Assembly: GCF_014898815.1 (NCBI RefSeq)
Contig: NW_026515545.1
Span: 186,001 to 250,000 of the forward strand
From: Panonychus citri
Lineage: Eukaryota > Arthropoda > Arachnida > Trombidiformes > Tetranychidae
Direction: 5' to 3'
DNA: 64,000 nt
Under the pieces are notes generated by a model. That model made no database searches. It had not been told where the DNA came from and worked only from the letters and a program-made list of their open reading frames with translations. How positions within the stretch are numbered: the stretch's first letter is position 1; each line of letters opens with the position of its first letter. Positions 37,693-48,077 of the stretch are shown piece after piece. Both the position numbers and the translations under genes were made by a program.

Positions 37693-40404
37693 TTAAACAG
37701 TTACAGCAGCTCGTTCACGACGTCGTATCCGTAAGCACCGAGGACAAGGTCTTTTTCCCGATTCGGTGATGAAACATGAGATATGGAAAACGGCCTTACA
37801 ATTATCACATCGATAAGTTACACTGGTATCAAAGGGATAAATAATTTGCGGTGATTTACAAATTTCACAAATGAAACCTTTCTGACTACACAGGACACAA
37901 GAGAGAACGTGTTTCCGAGCAAATTGAATGGTTTTTCGTAATAAATTATTGAGAGATGTTCCCGATTGAATCTGATGATGAGAATAGAGAAGAAACAATT
38001 TCAATTAGATTATCATAAACATTGTGATCAACATGAAGGAGAAAATAATTATTCATGCATATCTTGTGTTGTCATTAGATTGATAGTCAATAAACTTTGA
38101 TTGTTTTTCGTTGTTCGATTGTTCAATTGATTACCTGGAGTAAATCAGCCATCGAGTAAAGGTGAATATGTTCATAAAGATGATCTCTAGGCCATAGAAT
38201 CCTCCTCAATCCGGTGGCAACTTGCTCTTTACAGGTAAATAGATAAGCATGAAGATAGAATAGTTGAGTTCTTAAATCAAGAATTTCTTGTAATTCTTTG
38301 ATCATTTTATAAAGAATCGAAGCGGAAACTTTAATATCGATTAAAGGTTCACTTTCAATGAGTTGTAAACGTTTTTTGTTTCGATTGGCAACCGGATATT
38401 TCTTAAAATCCCAATTGTTTACAATTCGCGCTGGAATAGTCCATTTTTCATCGGCATGACATTCGGTACAATAATTGAAACCATCAAATTCACAGACACG
38501 AAATTTACCATAAATCATTCCAATAGGTCTACCACATGAGTAACATTTATAATCTTGTTCATCAAGACCAACATGATTAGCAATTCTGGTTAAATGTAAT
38601 AGGAATTCTTGAGTCTCAGGTTCCTGACTATTTAAAACCATAGTTTTCGGGATTATCTCAAAATCATTTCCGCCCAATGAGGTTATGGGTGAAGCTAATG
38701 TACCATGAGTTCCACTCCCACCAATCGGATTACTCGCTCTTCCAGACTCAGATTTTGAGGATACACTTTTCTTCCTCCTGAATAAACTTAATCCCCTTGA
38801 ACCACCGCTACTACGCCTACCACTTATGGATGGAGTGGGAGATCTTTCTGATTCATTGCTCATAACACTGCGATTATCAGCATCTGATGGAGGAGCAAAG
38901 ATAAACTCTTTGATATCGGGAGTAGACGAGAGCATAGCATTTGTTGATATGCTGTATAAAAGACTCTCATATGGCTCTTCTTCATGATCACCCGGTGGGG
39001 ATGTAGACCAACCACCCTTGTTGGTTATACTATTACCACCGAGAGACGTTGAATCAGAATTTGTTGATAAACGTGATGAACTTGCTTCTCCAGCATTAGA
39101 TGAGTTGGATAAATTACTTTTCTTGATTTTTACACTTTTACTTGCTTCAGGAGGCATTGATTTAACATTGGAACCTTCATTTGTATTGTCTTTGTGTTTC
39201 TCTTTCAAGGTTAATCCTTCAAGTTTAGAGGTAGATTCAATTAAACTAGAATGTGATCCAGGAGAGTTAGAAATCTAAAGGATAGGGGAAAAAAAGACAA
39301 TTTAAGTGAAAGTAATTGAATAGAATGGATCAATTATGGTTAATCGCTCACCTTTTTAGTAGTTGATTGAGTAATATCGTCTTCTTTAACATTGGACTGA
39401 TTAACTTTGACTTGAGTTGTTTGACTTGATGATCCATCTTCATCTGTTTGAGTAATTAGGACTGAGATATTAGTTGAAGGTTCTGTTGAGTTTGGTCTAG
39501 AATTAGATTCAGATTTTGTATCATCATTTTGAGTTGATTCTTTTGACCTTTCAGATGATTTACCAGCTACTTCGGACAATCCATTGTCCCAACGATTTAA
39601 AACCCTTTTTCGTATCAATTCTTTACGTTTCACAATCGTAGGTCCAACTTTCTTATCTCCTATTGTCGCTAGTGCATCGACAGCGGCAACAACGGGCTCA
39701 GTATCTTGTACAGTTATACCAATTAACTTGAGTGTATCACAGGTCCAATTGTTTAACAGTGAATGATCATAATTAAGTTGAAAGGTCGCTAATTTAAGAG
39801 GTCCCATAAGGTCACGAAGACAATCCATATGTTCCTTGTCTCTTAAATAAGCTGATGGACGATAAAAACCATGTAACAAGGAAGTGTCATTAATTAAGGC
39901 TTCAAGGTAACTCTGAAGAAGACCATCATTAAGAGTTAATCTTAACCATGCTCGACATCGGCCAATATCTGTACGAATGTTGTTCAATTGTCCCAAACTC
40001 TCTGAGACTTGATTATGACTTAGAATTAAAATAACTGACCAGAAATCTAATTTATATTCTGTTTGATTATTGGTATCTTTGGATAAAGATTTACCCATCA
40101 TACGGTTTAGCAAAGGTTTTCCTTTAAGACCATGAAGAAATGTTGCTTCGAGACAATTAACAAGTGAATTAACCGCTGGACTACTAACTTCGGTGATTAT
40201 CTTACTATCAGAGATTCCGGTGGTTGTTGATATACCAGAATCACCACCAGCACCACCAGAGAGATCATCTTGTCCATAAACATCCTGAAGTAATTGTCTG
40301 ATATAAAAACCAATTCTATTCTTAAGATTACTTTTCAGGTAAACATCTTTGGCAAATTCTTCCACAGTTGATCCACCGGAAGCAAGTAACCAAAATGTAT
40401 CCAT
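37693..40404 (-). CDS. PLEKHM1-like protein: RUN domain plus Rubicon-homology zinc domain, no PH domains
   Basis: Adaptor of late endosome/lysosome and autophagosome traffic. Exons on the minus strand: 40404-39352, 39274-38135, 37971-37693, giving 823 residues. An N-terminal RUN domain spans about residues 60-250 (CLEATFLHGLKG, RTDIGRCRAWLRLTLNDGLL, LHGFYRPSAYLRD). A long Ser-rich linker follows (residues ~260-580). The C-terminal RH domain starts near residue 595 with zinc ligands in YKCYSCGRPIG, CEFDGFNYCTECH, IPARIVNNWDF, CVLCSQKGFICEIC, YRCDNCKAVFHISC and CPRC. The RH sequence resembles PLEKHM1 more than Rubicon, and RHs of this type bind Rab7. The two PH domains of vertebrate PLEKHM1 are not visible. 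Two LIR-like motifs lie in the linker: EEEPYESL at ~449-456 and NDFEII at ~554-559. Rubicon itself is the main alternative. Confidence 0.82.
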
Positions 40405-41748
40405 TTTATCAATTATCCTTTTCCTTTAATTGTTTCCCAAACAATTGGAATCAAACATCCGGTTGGACGAGAAAAAACAAAACAAATGAGATCGATGAGA
40501 GAGAAAAAAAATGATTAAACAACTGAATTAGAAGTGAAATAAAATAAACAAGAGTAAAGAATTAACCAAATACACTAATGGAAAAAAAAGAAATGGAATT
40601 TGTAGATTTAATTAGCAAAAATTAGAAGAAAAAATCTCTTCGCAATTGAAATAAAGGTAAACATGATTGAGAGAGAAAACATATGACAGAATATGAAGAG
40701 AAAACAGTTGAGAGAGAAGAGAGAGAGAAACAAAACAAACTGTTGATCGAATGGCGGTTCAGTTGAAGTATTAGAATAGAATTTTAATTTTCTGTTTTCA
40801 TTGTTTATTCTAACAATTAATTGGAACAATTAGAACAGAAATTAATTGGATTCGTTTTTTTCTCACAAAGTGTCCAACTTGATACTCTTCGAGTGATTCA
40901 GAGTTTTCCTTGCGAATTCAATTGTTCATATCGATCTAATTTTCCATCTTTTTCTTTGATTAGTTAATTGAGATGAAAAGAAGATCAAATTAATTTGTTT
41001 CTATTTTCAATTAAATTGTTGGAACTATTATCATGTGGTTACGATGGTTTTCATGGAAATGAGAGAGATGGAGAAATGAAAAAAGGATTAATTTATAATC
41101 CAAGGAGCTTTTGTCTTAATTGGATTAATTAAACACTTTAATTGAGATTTTAGGAATTGAAGATTTATAATTTTCTTTAATCTAATTGTTTTGTAGAGAT
41201 TGAAAAGAGAAACAGAATCTTGATTAAAACTCTTATAGTGATTAACTTTCATATGGAATAGTTTTTATCTCTAATTATATTCTAATCAAAAGTCATCATC
41301 TGCAATTTTTGAACAATTTAACAAAATAATCTTTAATTTATTAATTTAGTTTAATCAAACTGGATTTCGAATTGAAAATCTCAAATTGTCTTAAACTTCA
41401 CTCAAAAACCAATCAACTCAAATGTCAATGAAATCATTAAGTAGATAAGTTTCCTTAGTAATCTTCAAGAAAATCATAAGATAATGATAATTTGATTTGG
41501 AAAAAAAATAATCAACAATTAAAATCAGCGATTAAACAATTAAATCAATTGAATTGATTAATGGAAAATGTCACTTGGGTTAATCGCCATTCCAGTAGAT
41601 GTCGCCAGCAGATGATCCATATGTTTCTTTTATTAATTGAATTTTCATTCATTGATCAACTTTACTCATTATAGTAAACATCTGATTTTTTAAGGTTTTG
41701 TTTTTATTTTTCTAATTTAATATTGTTAATTTATAAATCGTTGATTAA
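40405..41748. promoter_or_regulatory. Divergent region, PLEKHM1-like / MBD2/3-like
   Basis: 1.34 kb between two divergent start codons. AT-rich with a GA-rich patch at 40705-40730. I searched it for an exon coding a methyl-CpG-binding domain on the + strand and found none. Confidence 0.5.
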
Positions 41749-42380
41749 ATGGTCATGAATCCGCCGCTTCCAACAAAGAAAATTAAAACCGCCAATGGGT
41801 AAGTTTGTCTTGGAATATTTCAAATGTTTTTCTTTTGCTGTTTCTCTCCCGCAAAATGTTGATATTGTTTTTTCATTTTCTTTTTCTTCTCTGTCTTTTT
41901 TTTTGTGTTCTTTTTTACTTTGTTAGGAGAATTGTTCCAATTATCAGGCAACCAGTGACAGTAATCAAATCTCAGCCGGGAAGTAAATCAAAGCAAGACT
42001 TGAAACATGGTCCATCCATTAAACCGCAACAAATTTTCTGGCAAAAACGTTTGGAAGGGTTAAGAGCGACTAATCTCAATTCTGAGTTTGTCGAGAGTTT
42101 TGATTTACCCAAAAATATGAAACCAGTTGGACCCAATGTTGGTTCTGACACCGCCTTAAGAAGTGTTATCACTGCTCTTTATCTTAAACAAGGACCAATT
42201 ATTGGTCAAACTGCAGGTCGAAATATTTTGGAAAAAAATCCTGGAGTATTTTTGGATCCAAAGCAGCCACTGGTCGGTACCGTGATTATCTCTGATGAAG
42301 ATATTAGGAGACAAGAAGAGAGAGTCAACTTATTAAGAAGAAAATTAGCTATTGCTATCAATGAATCTGAGAAAAGATAA
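41749..42380 (+). CDS. MBD2/3-like: MBD2/3-like NuRD subunit lacking the methyl-CpG-binding domain
   Basis: Exons 41749-41798 and 41927-42380, 504 nt, 167 residues. From residue ~20 the protein follows the part of MBD2/MBD3 after the MBD: IRQPVT, QQIFWQKRLEGLRATNL (histone-deacetylase-core binding region), DLPKNMKPVGPNVGSDTALR, TGQ-type segment ending in LEKNPGVFLDPKQPL, and the C-terminal coiled coil (SDEDIRRQEERVNLLRRKL) that in MBD2 pairs with p66. Only 19 residues precede it, and the MBD is absent. The start is the first in-frame ATG of a short exon with a good donor (AATGG/gtaagt). Expected role: bridge between the deacetylase core and the remodelling half of NuRD, without direct binding to methylated DNA. 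Similar losses are known in C. elegans MBD-2 and mammalian MBD3L proteins. An alternative upstream exon with an MBD is possible but not seen. Confidence 0.88.
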
Positions 42381-43664
42381 AGACACGAAAGAATAAGAAT
42401 CACAAACTGCCCAACTTTAAATAGTCCAAAATCTTTGCTAAGGCTGATATTTTGTATTTTATACTGCAAACAATTAGGATAACCAAAACTCGAACCATTA
42501 TTTATATACTCAATTTGGATTATTACCATGAAATATTTAATTTTTTTCCAAATATGACGACAATCAACATGATAAACAAAAAATAAAACCAAAGGTCGAA
42601 TTTTGGATTAATCATAATTGTTTATTTAATCCTAGCTTTTGTTTACCCAATCTTCAAATTGTCATAAATTTTATTGAAAAGTTCACTTGGGCCATACGAA
42701 TTGCACAAAATATCGTAAATATTTACTCAACTTCGATTCAATCAAAGTAAAGTCGAAAATTCATTTATTCGCTAACGACAAAAAAATCGATATTTGAACT
42801 GTTCAAACATCGAACATCTGATTCTATATTCTCGACTCGAAAATTTTTTAGAACGATTATCATTTCCATTCTTTTTCTTTCACGTCCATTTATCTCAATT
42901 AAAATTTGATAGTTCGTGGCCATTGAATGTCCAAAGTGTCTTAGAGTTGACATTCGAACAGTTTTTCTCCTCTGATATAGTTTTGTCCATAATTATGATT
43001 GGATAATTTTCGAAAATTTCAACAACTAATGTAAAAATATTGAATTTTATCATAAGAATGATAAATTATCGGAACAAAATTCTAAGGCCACTTTAGATCT
43101 AACCAAGAGAAGCGACCAAAATAAATTTTTTTCTATCGTTTTGTCACGATTTTGGCCTGAAAATGTTCAAATTTTGATAAACATCATGATTCACAATAAA
43201 TAAACTTAGAATTTTAACATTTGAAGAAAAGTTAATTCTCTGTGATAGATCGAGTTTAATTAAATGTTGAATTTTAGACTCACTTTTCGTGCAAAACTTT
43301 TTACTCAACCAAATATTTCGACCTCCGTATTTTTTTAATCGTAGTCATAAAATGATTAAATTTTTCATAAATCGTAACCAGAGAGTCTTAATTTTAAGAT
43401 TTAAATAAAGTATTTAGTCATATTTCTATTAATCCGACGATTGAAAAGGTGACAGTGTGCATCAGGTGTCATTATACAGATGAGAAACTCAGTAGCGATT
43501 ATCGCGATACAAGGCACATTTATTTGGACAATAGAAATGTAAAAATGAATGTTTTTTATTGCTGCGAGAATTAAATTAGATTTAAATAAACGAGTGTACA
43601 AAAATATACAATAAAATGGAAATGATTAGTTTCGAAGGGGAAGACAGATTATTAGGAAAAGAAC
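42381..43664. other. Gap between the MBD2/3-like gene and cuticle copy 3
   Basis: AT-rich, with no gene quality ORF. The right end (43627-43664) is the start of the shared cuticle duplication unit; copy 3 keeps only about 40 bp of the 3' UTR found in copies 1 and 2. Confidence 0.5.
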
Positions 43665-44612
43665 TTAATTTTTGGCCCAATTGTCGTGTTTGTTTTGTTG
43701 TTTCCATGAATCTTTATTATTCCAAGAATCTTTGTTATTCCATGAATCGTGATTCTGTCCGTGGTATGGACCATGTTGGTATTGGTTTTGATATTGGTTT
43801 CGGTGTTGGTTGTAATTGTTGTATTGGTTTGGGTATTGGTTTCCATTGTTCCATGAGCCAACATGATGACGACCATCATGATTGTAACCATCATGGTGAT
43901 TGTAATGGTTTCCCTTGTTTCCTGAGATAATATTAGTGTAACTGTGACCAGAAGGATCAGCACCATTGTAAATGGCATCAGCAGAGTCGATTGAGTCAAC
44001 AGATGGTTCGTTTGAGTCCAATTTAACTCGGAATCCACTTTTATCGGCAATATAGTTAACAGTTCGGTGACGACCATCGGCAAGTTTAAGTCCATATGAA
44101 CCGTGGACATTACCCCAACCATCACCAGATTCTTGTCGGTAGTTGGATGATCCCCAAGGATCATTGATATCATAACCAAAATTGTATTTTCCACTCACAT
44201 CTTGGTTTCGATAAATTTTACTCTGACCTCCGTCACCGTGATTTGTAGCACTAATTGTTGTAGAAAGAGCAACAAGAGCAAAGAAAAGAATAGCAACCAA
44301 TTGATTCATTGTTGTAATAGAAAAGTTTTAAATGTTTTCGTTTAGTTGTTGTTGTTGTTTTCGTTATTGGTTTGGACAGTTGAATGATAATTTCTCGAAA
44401 ATCCTTTCGTTTTATATAGTAGACGAAAAGTGAAAAATATCAATTTGAGAATATCTAAAATACTAATCGAGTGAGAATAAGGAACGAGTAGGACACAAAA
44501 AAACGGTAATTAAGATAAAATCGAGTAGAAAAATCGGAAAAAGTTCATCTTGATAATTTTCTAATGATTCGAAAACTCGTACCAATCAACCAAGGTTCAA
44601 TTCTACTGACTT
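43627..44612 (-). repeat. Cuticle-gene duplication unit, copy 3
   Basis: Dispersed third copy, about 24 kb from the other two. It includes coding region, 5' UTR, TATA box and ~250 bp upstream. It matches copy 2 further upstream (to about 44612) than copy 1 does, but its 3' match ends at 43627. Confidence 0.85.
43665..44309 (-). CDS. Chitin-binding cuticle protein, copy 3
   Basis: 214 residues, single exon, intact. Nearly identical to copy 1 (one change seen in the signal peptide, AILFF for AIIFF), with the same arachnid-type chitin-binding domain at ~38-98 and the Asn/His/Gln/Tyr-rich tail. It differs from copy 1 by two tandem DSWNNK units near the C-terminus (copy 2 has one, copy 1 none), which accounts for the 12 extra residues. 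Secreted exoskeleton protein. The near identity of copies 1 and 3, 24 kb apart, implies a recent duplication or gene conversion. Confidence 0.9.
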   Translation of the reverse strand: MNQLVAILFFALVALSTTISATNHGDGGQSKIYRNQDVSGKYNFGYDINDPWGSSNYRQESGDGWGNVHGSYGLKLADGRHRTVNYIADKSGFRVKLDSNEPSVDSIDSADAIYNGADPSGHSYTNIISGNKGNHYNHHDGYNHDGRHHVGSWNNGNQYPNQYNNYNQHRNQYQNQYQHGPYHGQNHDSWNNKDSWNNKDSWKQQNKHDNWAKN

Positions 44613-45874
44613 TGTAATTACTTTGGTAATAGAATTGTAAATAATTAATATTCATCAAGTGGCTTGAGTTGAAAATAGCTAAATTCATTTTGAATTGGCC
44701 AAGTTAATTGACGAAAAAAATAGACAAATATAAAGTTTCTATTCGAAGCAATTTAAGGATTTTCTGACTTTAAATAGATTTTATCAATTGTTCACCAATA
44801 ATTTTGGTATCAACTTGATCCGTGTGATAAGAAATAATAACACAAATTTAAGTTTAATTCACAGGTAAAGTAAATTAGTAAATTAAATTTTATCAGGAGC
44901 GAAAAAAGTTCATATTCATGGTCTTTTGTAAGCTCCATCTGTTGATGGAACTACGAAGCGAACTTTTTGTTTAGTGGTAAATTCAACTATCGAATTTCAA
45001 TTCAATTTGTATTAATACATCAACTAATCTGATGGTTTGATTGAATGATCGTCTTATTATTGATTAAGATGATCAATCATTGATGAAATCAAAAGCTTTG
45101 GTAAATGATTAATTAGTAGAATTAACTCTAAACAATTGTATGCATTAAAGAGAAAAGTTTAATTTACTTGAATCAAACGTACAACTCTAATTGTCGCTTT
45201 GAGAATTTTGATTGTATTAAGTAAAGAAAAGAAAGGAAACAATCAAATGATAATTGGAGGAGAAAGATTGGTTAATTTTAATAATCATTAGATTGGAATA
45301 AGAATTTGATTCAGAGTTTCTTGGCTTCTCTCTGGGGTTTTCGGGTTTTGAGCATCTTTAGCTGGTTTCAGGTGACGATTTGTTGAATTTCTCGGCTCTA
45401 TTGGAACTAGTTCGAGGCCTTTAATATCTGAATGACTAAGAATTTTTAACTCTAAACAGCTCCAACGATATTCAATCCAGTCGAATTGGCCGAAGTTCAG
45501 AAAGTTTGCATGAATAAGTCATCAGTCAATTGATCGTTTCTCATGAAAGTTTATAAAATCAAATGAGATGAACTGTATTGTTCATATTGTTGAATGTTAT
45601 TTGTTATTGTTATTAAATATTGTTGACAAAAACTGTTTATTCTTTTCTAGTAAAAAGAAATCGGCTAAATTGACCACCGAAGACTAAAAACAAATTAAAG
45701 AAATTCTGTTTCTTTAGATTCTAATTTGGTTTTACTTAATATTCTCACCAACAGATGGAACTTTTGTTCATCTGTTTGCCTTTAGTTTTTCATTTGGTTC
45801 ATTTGGTGAAAGTCAAGGAAAGTCACTGATTGTTTGTGTTTATTAACTAATTGGAACAATTAACCTAATCAACC
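44613..45874. other. Gap between cuticle copy 3 and ATP synthase subunit e
   Basis: AT-rich. Two short exon-like pieces at about 45448-45522 and 45651-45687 have splice-like borders, but the reading is too short to name a product. The right end holds the ATP synthase e promoter and 5' UTR. Confidence 0.4.
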
Positions 45875-46651
45875 ATGTCTGCCATAGATCCACCACTGAG
45901 GACTCCTTTCAATGTTTCACCCTTTATTCGAGTAAGTTGTCTAGAAAATGTCCAATTAGATTTGTAAATAATCAATTGATGACTGTGTTCATCTTCATGT
46001 TTTGCTATTATTCATTTACAGTTCAGCCGATGGGCCCTTCTAATTTCCGGTGTTGCATGGGGAATCCATCGTCAAAAGGTCAATTCCAAGACTGAAAATG
46101 ATTACAGAGAATTCATCGATAAAATGAAACCAATTTGGATGGAAAATAAAAAGAGAATTAAAGCAGAAATGACAAGAGGTAAATTTCCAACATTAATCTA
46201 TATTCATCTTCATCATTTCCATTGTAAATTGGTTGTTCAATGCTTACATTTTCATCACATCCAAGTAAAAATCTATTGTTCAAGATTCTCATCTTAAATT
46301 GATGAATAGTTAACATATCAAAGAGTATGAATTCATCATACATTCTCATGCTACTCCAGTGAAGTATCAACCAACCAAAAGAATTGAACAATCCAATTTC
46401 AATCAGAATACCACGAGAGTTCATGTTCACTTTTTAATTCATTTTTCTTTTACTTCACTTCTACAGAGGAACTCGTGGGTCTTGCTGGCGCAATCAATAT
46501 TCCCGTTCCAGCTGATTTCGATAAACAGTATCCAAGTAGCAAGGATAAGGCTCCAATTGATCCAGAGGTTTTGTCTGATGTCGCTCTGGCTGCTTACAAG
46601 AAAGGAAAGGGACAAGAGATCCTGAAAAAAGCTGAATCAGTTAAATTTTAA
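45875..46651 (+). CDS. ATP5ME: ATP synthase subunit e, with C-terminal extension
   Basis: Small inner-membrane subunit of mitochondrial F1Fo ATP synthase, needed for dimer and cristae formation. Exons 45875-45931, 46022-46178, 46467-46651, giving 132 residues. The N-terminal part matches subunit e: FNVSPFIRFSRWALLISGVAWGIHRQ, with the transmembrane GxxxG at Gly29-Gly33, followed by a charged helix. Subunit e is normally ~70-80 residues; here the third exon adds about 60 residues (starting EELVGLAGAINIPVP, ending KKAESVKF) that I do not recognise. It is convergent with RpL23A, with 174 bp between stops. Confidence 0.82.
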
Positions 46652-46713
46652 AAAGTTAATCTTTTTGTTCACTGAAGTGTTAGTTTCCGTTCATTAAGAA
46701 TTGTATAGAAATT

Positions 46714-46719
46714 AATAAA
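46714..46719 (+). terminator. ATP5ME polyadenylation signal
   Basis: AATAAA 62 nt after the stop codon of the ATP synthase subunit e gene, within the short convergent gap to RpL23A. Confidence 0.5.
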
Positions 46720-46825
46720 AGATAAGATGAAAATCAACATAATAATAAAATGAAAAGAGACACAATGTAAATTTTCAGTTGTTATTAACCGTTTAGTTTA
46801 ATTGAATAGCCAAAAAGTAAATAGA

Positions 46826-47758
46826 TTATATAATTCCGATCTTATTTGCTACATCCAATGCATCATAATCGGGACCTAATCTTACATAAGCTTTCTTTTG
46901 ACCATCAGGTTGGATCATTGTGTTAACTTTAGCGACACCGATGTCGTACAATTTCTTGACGGCTGTCTTAACTTGTGGCTTATTAGCTTTAATGTCTACG
47001 ATGAAAACAAGAGTGTTGTGGTCTTCAATTTTCTTCATGGCTGATTCAGTAGTCAATGGATGCTTGATGGTGGAGAATTTGTCCAATCTAGGTCTCTTGT
47101 GTACACTTTTCCTAACGTATTTAGGGTTTCTTGGGAGATGCTTAACGTAAGGTCGGTGGAAATGGACACTTGTTCTGATCTTCCTTGCTCGTTTAGTGTA
47201 AACACCCTTGGTAACCTTCTTGGCTGTCTTTAATGCCTTAGCCTTAGCCTTGATTTTAGCTGAAGCAGCAGCGGCGGCCGATTTAGACTTTGAGACTGTC
47301 TTTCCTTTAGATGGTTGTTTTCCTTTACCTGCAGGTTTAACAGCGGACTTGGTCTTGGTAGCAGCAGCTTTACCTTTACCTTGGGCTGGAGCTTTACTCT
47401 TGGTTGCAGCACCCTTGGCAGCGGGTTTACCAGTGGTAGTCTTAGCAGCAGGCTTGGTTCCTGGTTTGGGTTTAACACCAGTGGCCTTAGCTGGTGCTGC
47501 TTTCTTGGCCGGTGCAGCTTTTTTCGCTGGTTGGGCTGGTTTAGATCCAGAAGCCTTGGCAGCGGCTGGTTTAGCGGCACCAGCAGCAGATTTAGGTGCT
47601 GTTGATGATTTCGATGGTCCAGCAGCACTTTTACCTGGTTGAGCTTTAGATGAACCCGCTGAAGATTTAGCAGCATCACCACCACCGGCCTTAGGTTGTT
47701 CCTTCTTGGCTGCAGGTTTTGATTTAGCCTCTGGAGCTGGTGTCTTTTTGGGAGGCAT
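46826..47758 (-). CDS. RpL23A: Ribosomal protein L23a (uL23) with long Lys/Ala/Pro-rich N-terminus
   Basis: Cytosolic large-subunit protein near the peptide exit tunnel. Single coding exon, 310 residues. The last ~120 residues are the conserved uL23 core (KIRTSVHFHRP, RNPKYVRKSVHKRP, HPLTTESAMKKIEDHNTLVF, GPDYDALDVANKIGII). The first ~185 residues are a low-complexity tail of Lys, Ala, Pro, Gly and Ser that looks like histone H1. Vertebrate L23a is 156 residues; insects also have an extended H1-like N-terminus, so the feature is shared by arthropods. GC content of this part is much higher than its surroundings because of Ala/Pro/Gly codons. Long ORFs antisense to it are shadows. Confidence 0.96.
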   Translation of the reverse strand: MPPKKTPAPEAKSKPAAKKEQPKAGGGDAAKSSAGSSKAQPGKSAAGPSKSSTAPKSAAGAAKPAAAKASGSKPAQPAKKAAPAKKAAPAKATGVKPKPGTKPAAKTTTGKPAAKGAATKSKAPAQGKGKAAATKTKSAVKPAGKGKQPSKGKTVSKSKSAAAAASAKIKAKAKALKTAKKVTKGVYTKRARKIRTSVHFHRPYVKHLPRNPKYVRKSVHKRPRLDKFSTIKHPLTTESAMKKIEDHNTLVFIVDIKANKPQVKTAVKKLYDIGVAKVNTMIQPDGQKKAYVRLGPDYDALDVANKIGII

Positions 47759-48077
47759 TTTAATTAAATTAATTAAACACTAGTAACAAACGAAAAAATT
47801 ATAATTCAATTAATTAAATTGATAAAATTAACACTACGAAAAAACTTACAAAACACCAAACAAAATGATGTTGTTTCAGAAAAACAAGAAAGTTGAATCT
47901 TCTTGTACGAAATCTTCCGTTTCCGCAAGGTCGTCATGACAACGAGAACATTTTCTATTCTCAAAGCGCCAATTTGAAATGTTTACTTTCTTTTCCAAGC
48001 AACAAATTGATTCTCTGTCATTCAAGTAACACAACACACGTTTCTCATTTAAATTAAAATCACTTAATTGTAAAACA
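47759..48077. promoter_or_regulatory. Bidirectional promoter region, RpL23A / TMEM126
   Basis: 319 bp between divergent start codons. On the minus strand a GTAAG-like donor at about 47850 suggests a 5' UTR intron for RpL23A, usual for ribosomal protein genes, downstream of a pyrimidine-rich stretch (CTTTCTTG) that could be a TOP-type start. No TATA box. Confidence 0.5.

Noticed and set aside
45448..45687. Possible small two-exon gene (APTIFNPVELAEVQ and a KKSAKLTTED end)
   Set aside because: No start exon, no matching phase and no recognisable family. Too short to support without transcripts.
47208..47685. Long hydrophobic or Leu-rich ORFs antisense to or overlapping RpL23A
   Set aside because: They are frame shadows of the Ala/Lys/Pro repeat, which lacks stops in other frames because of its codon make-up.
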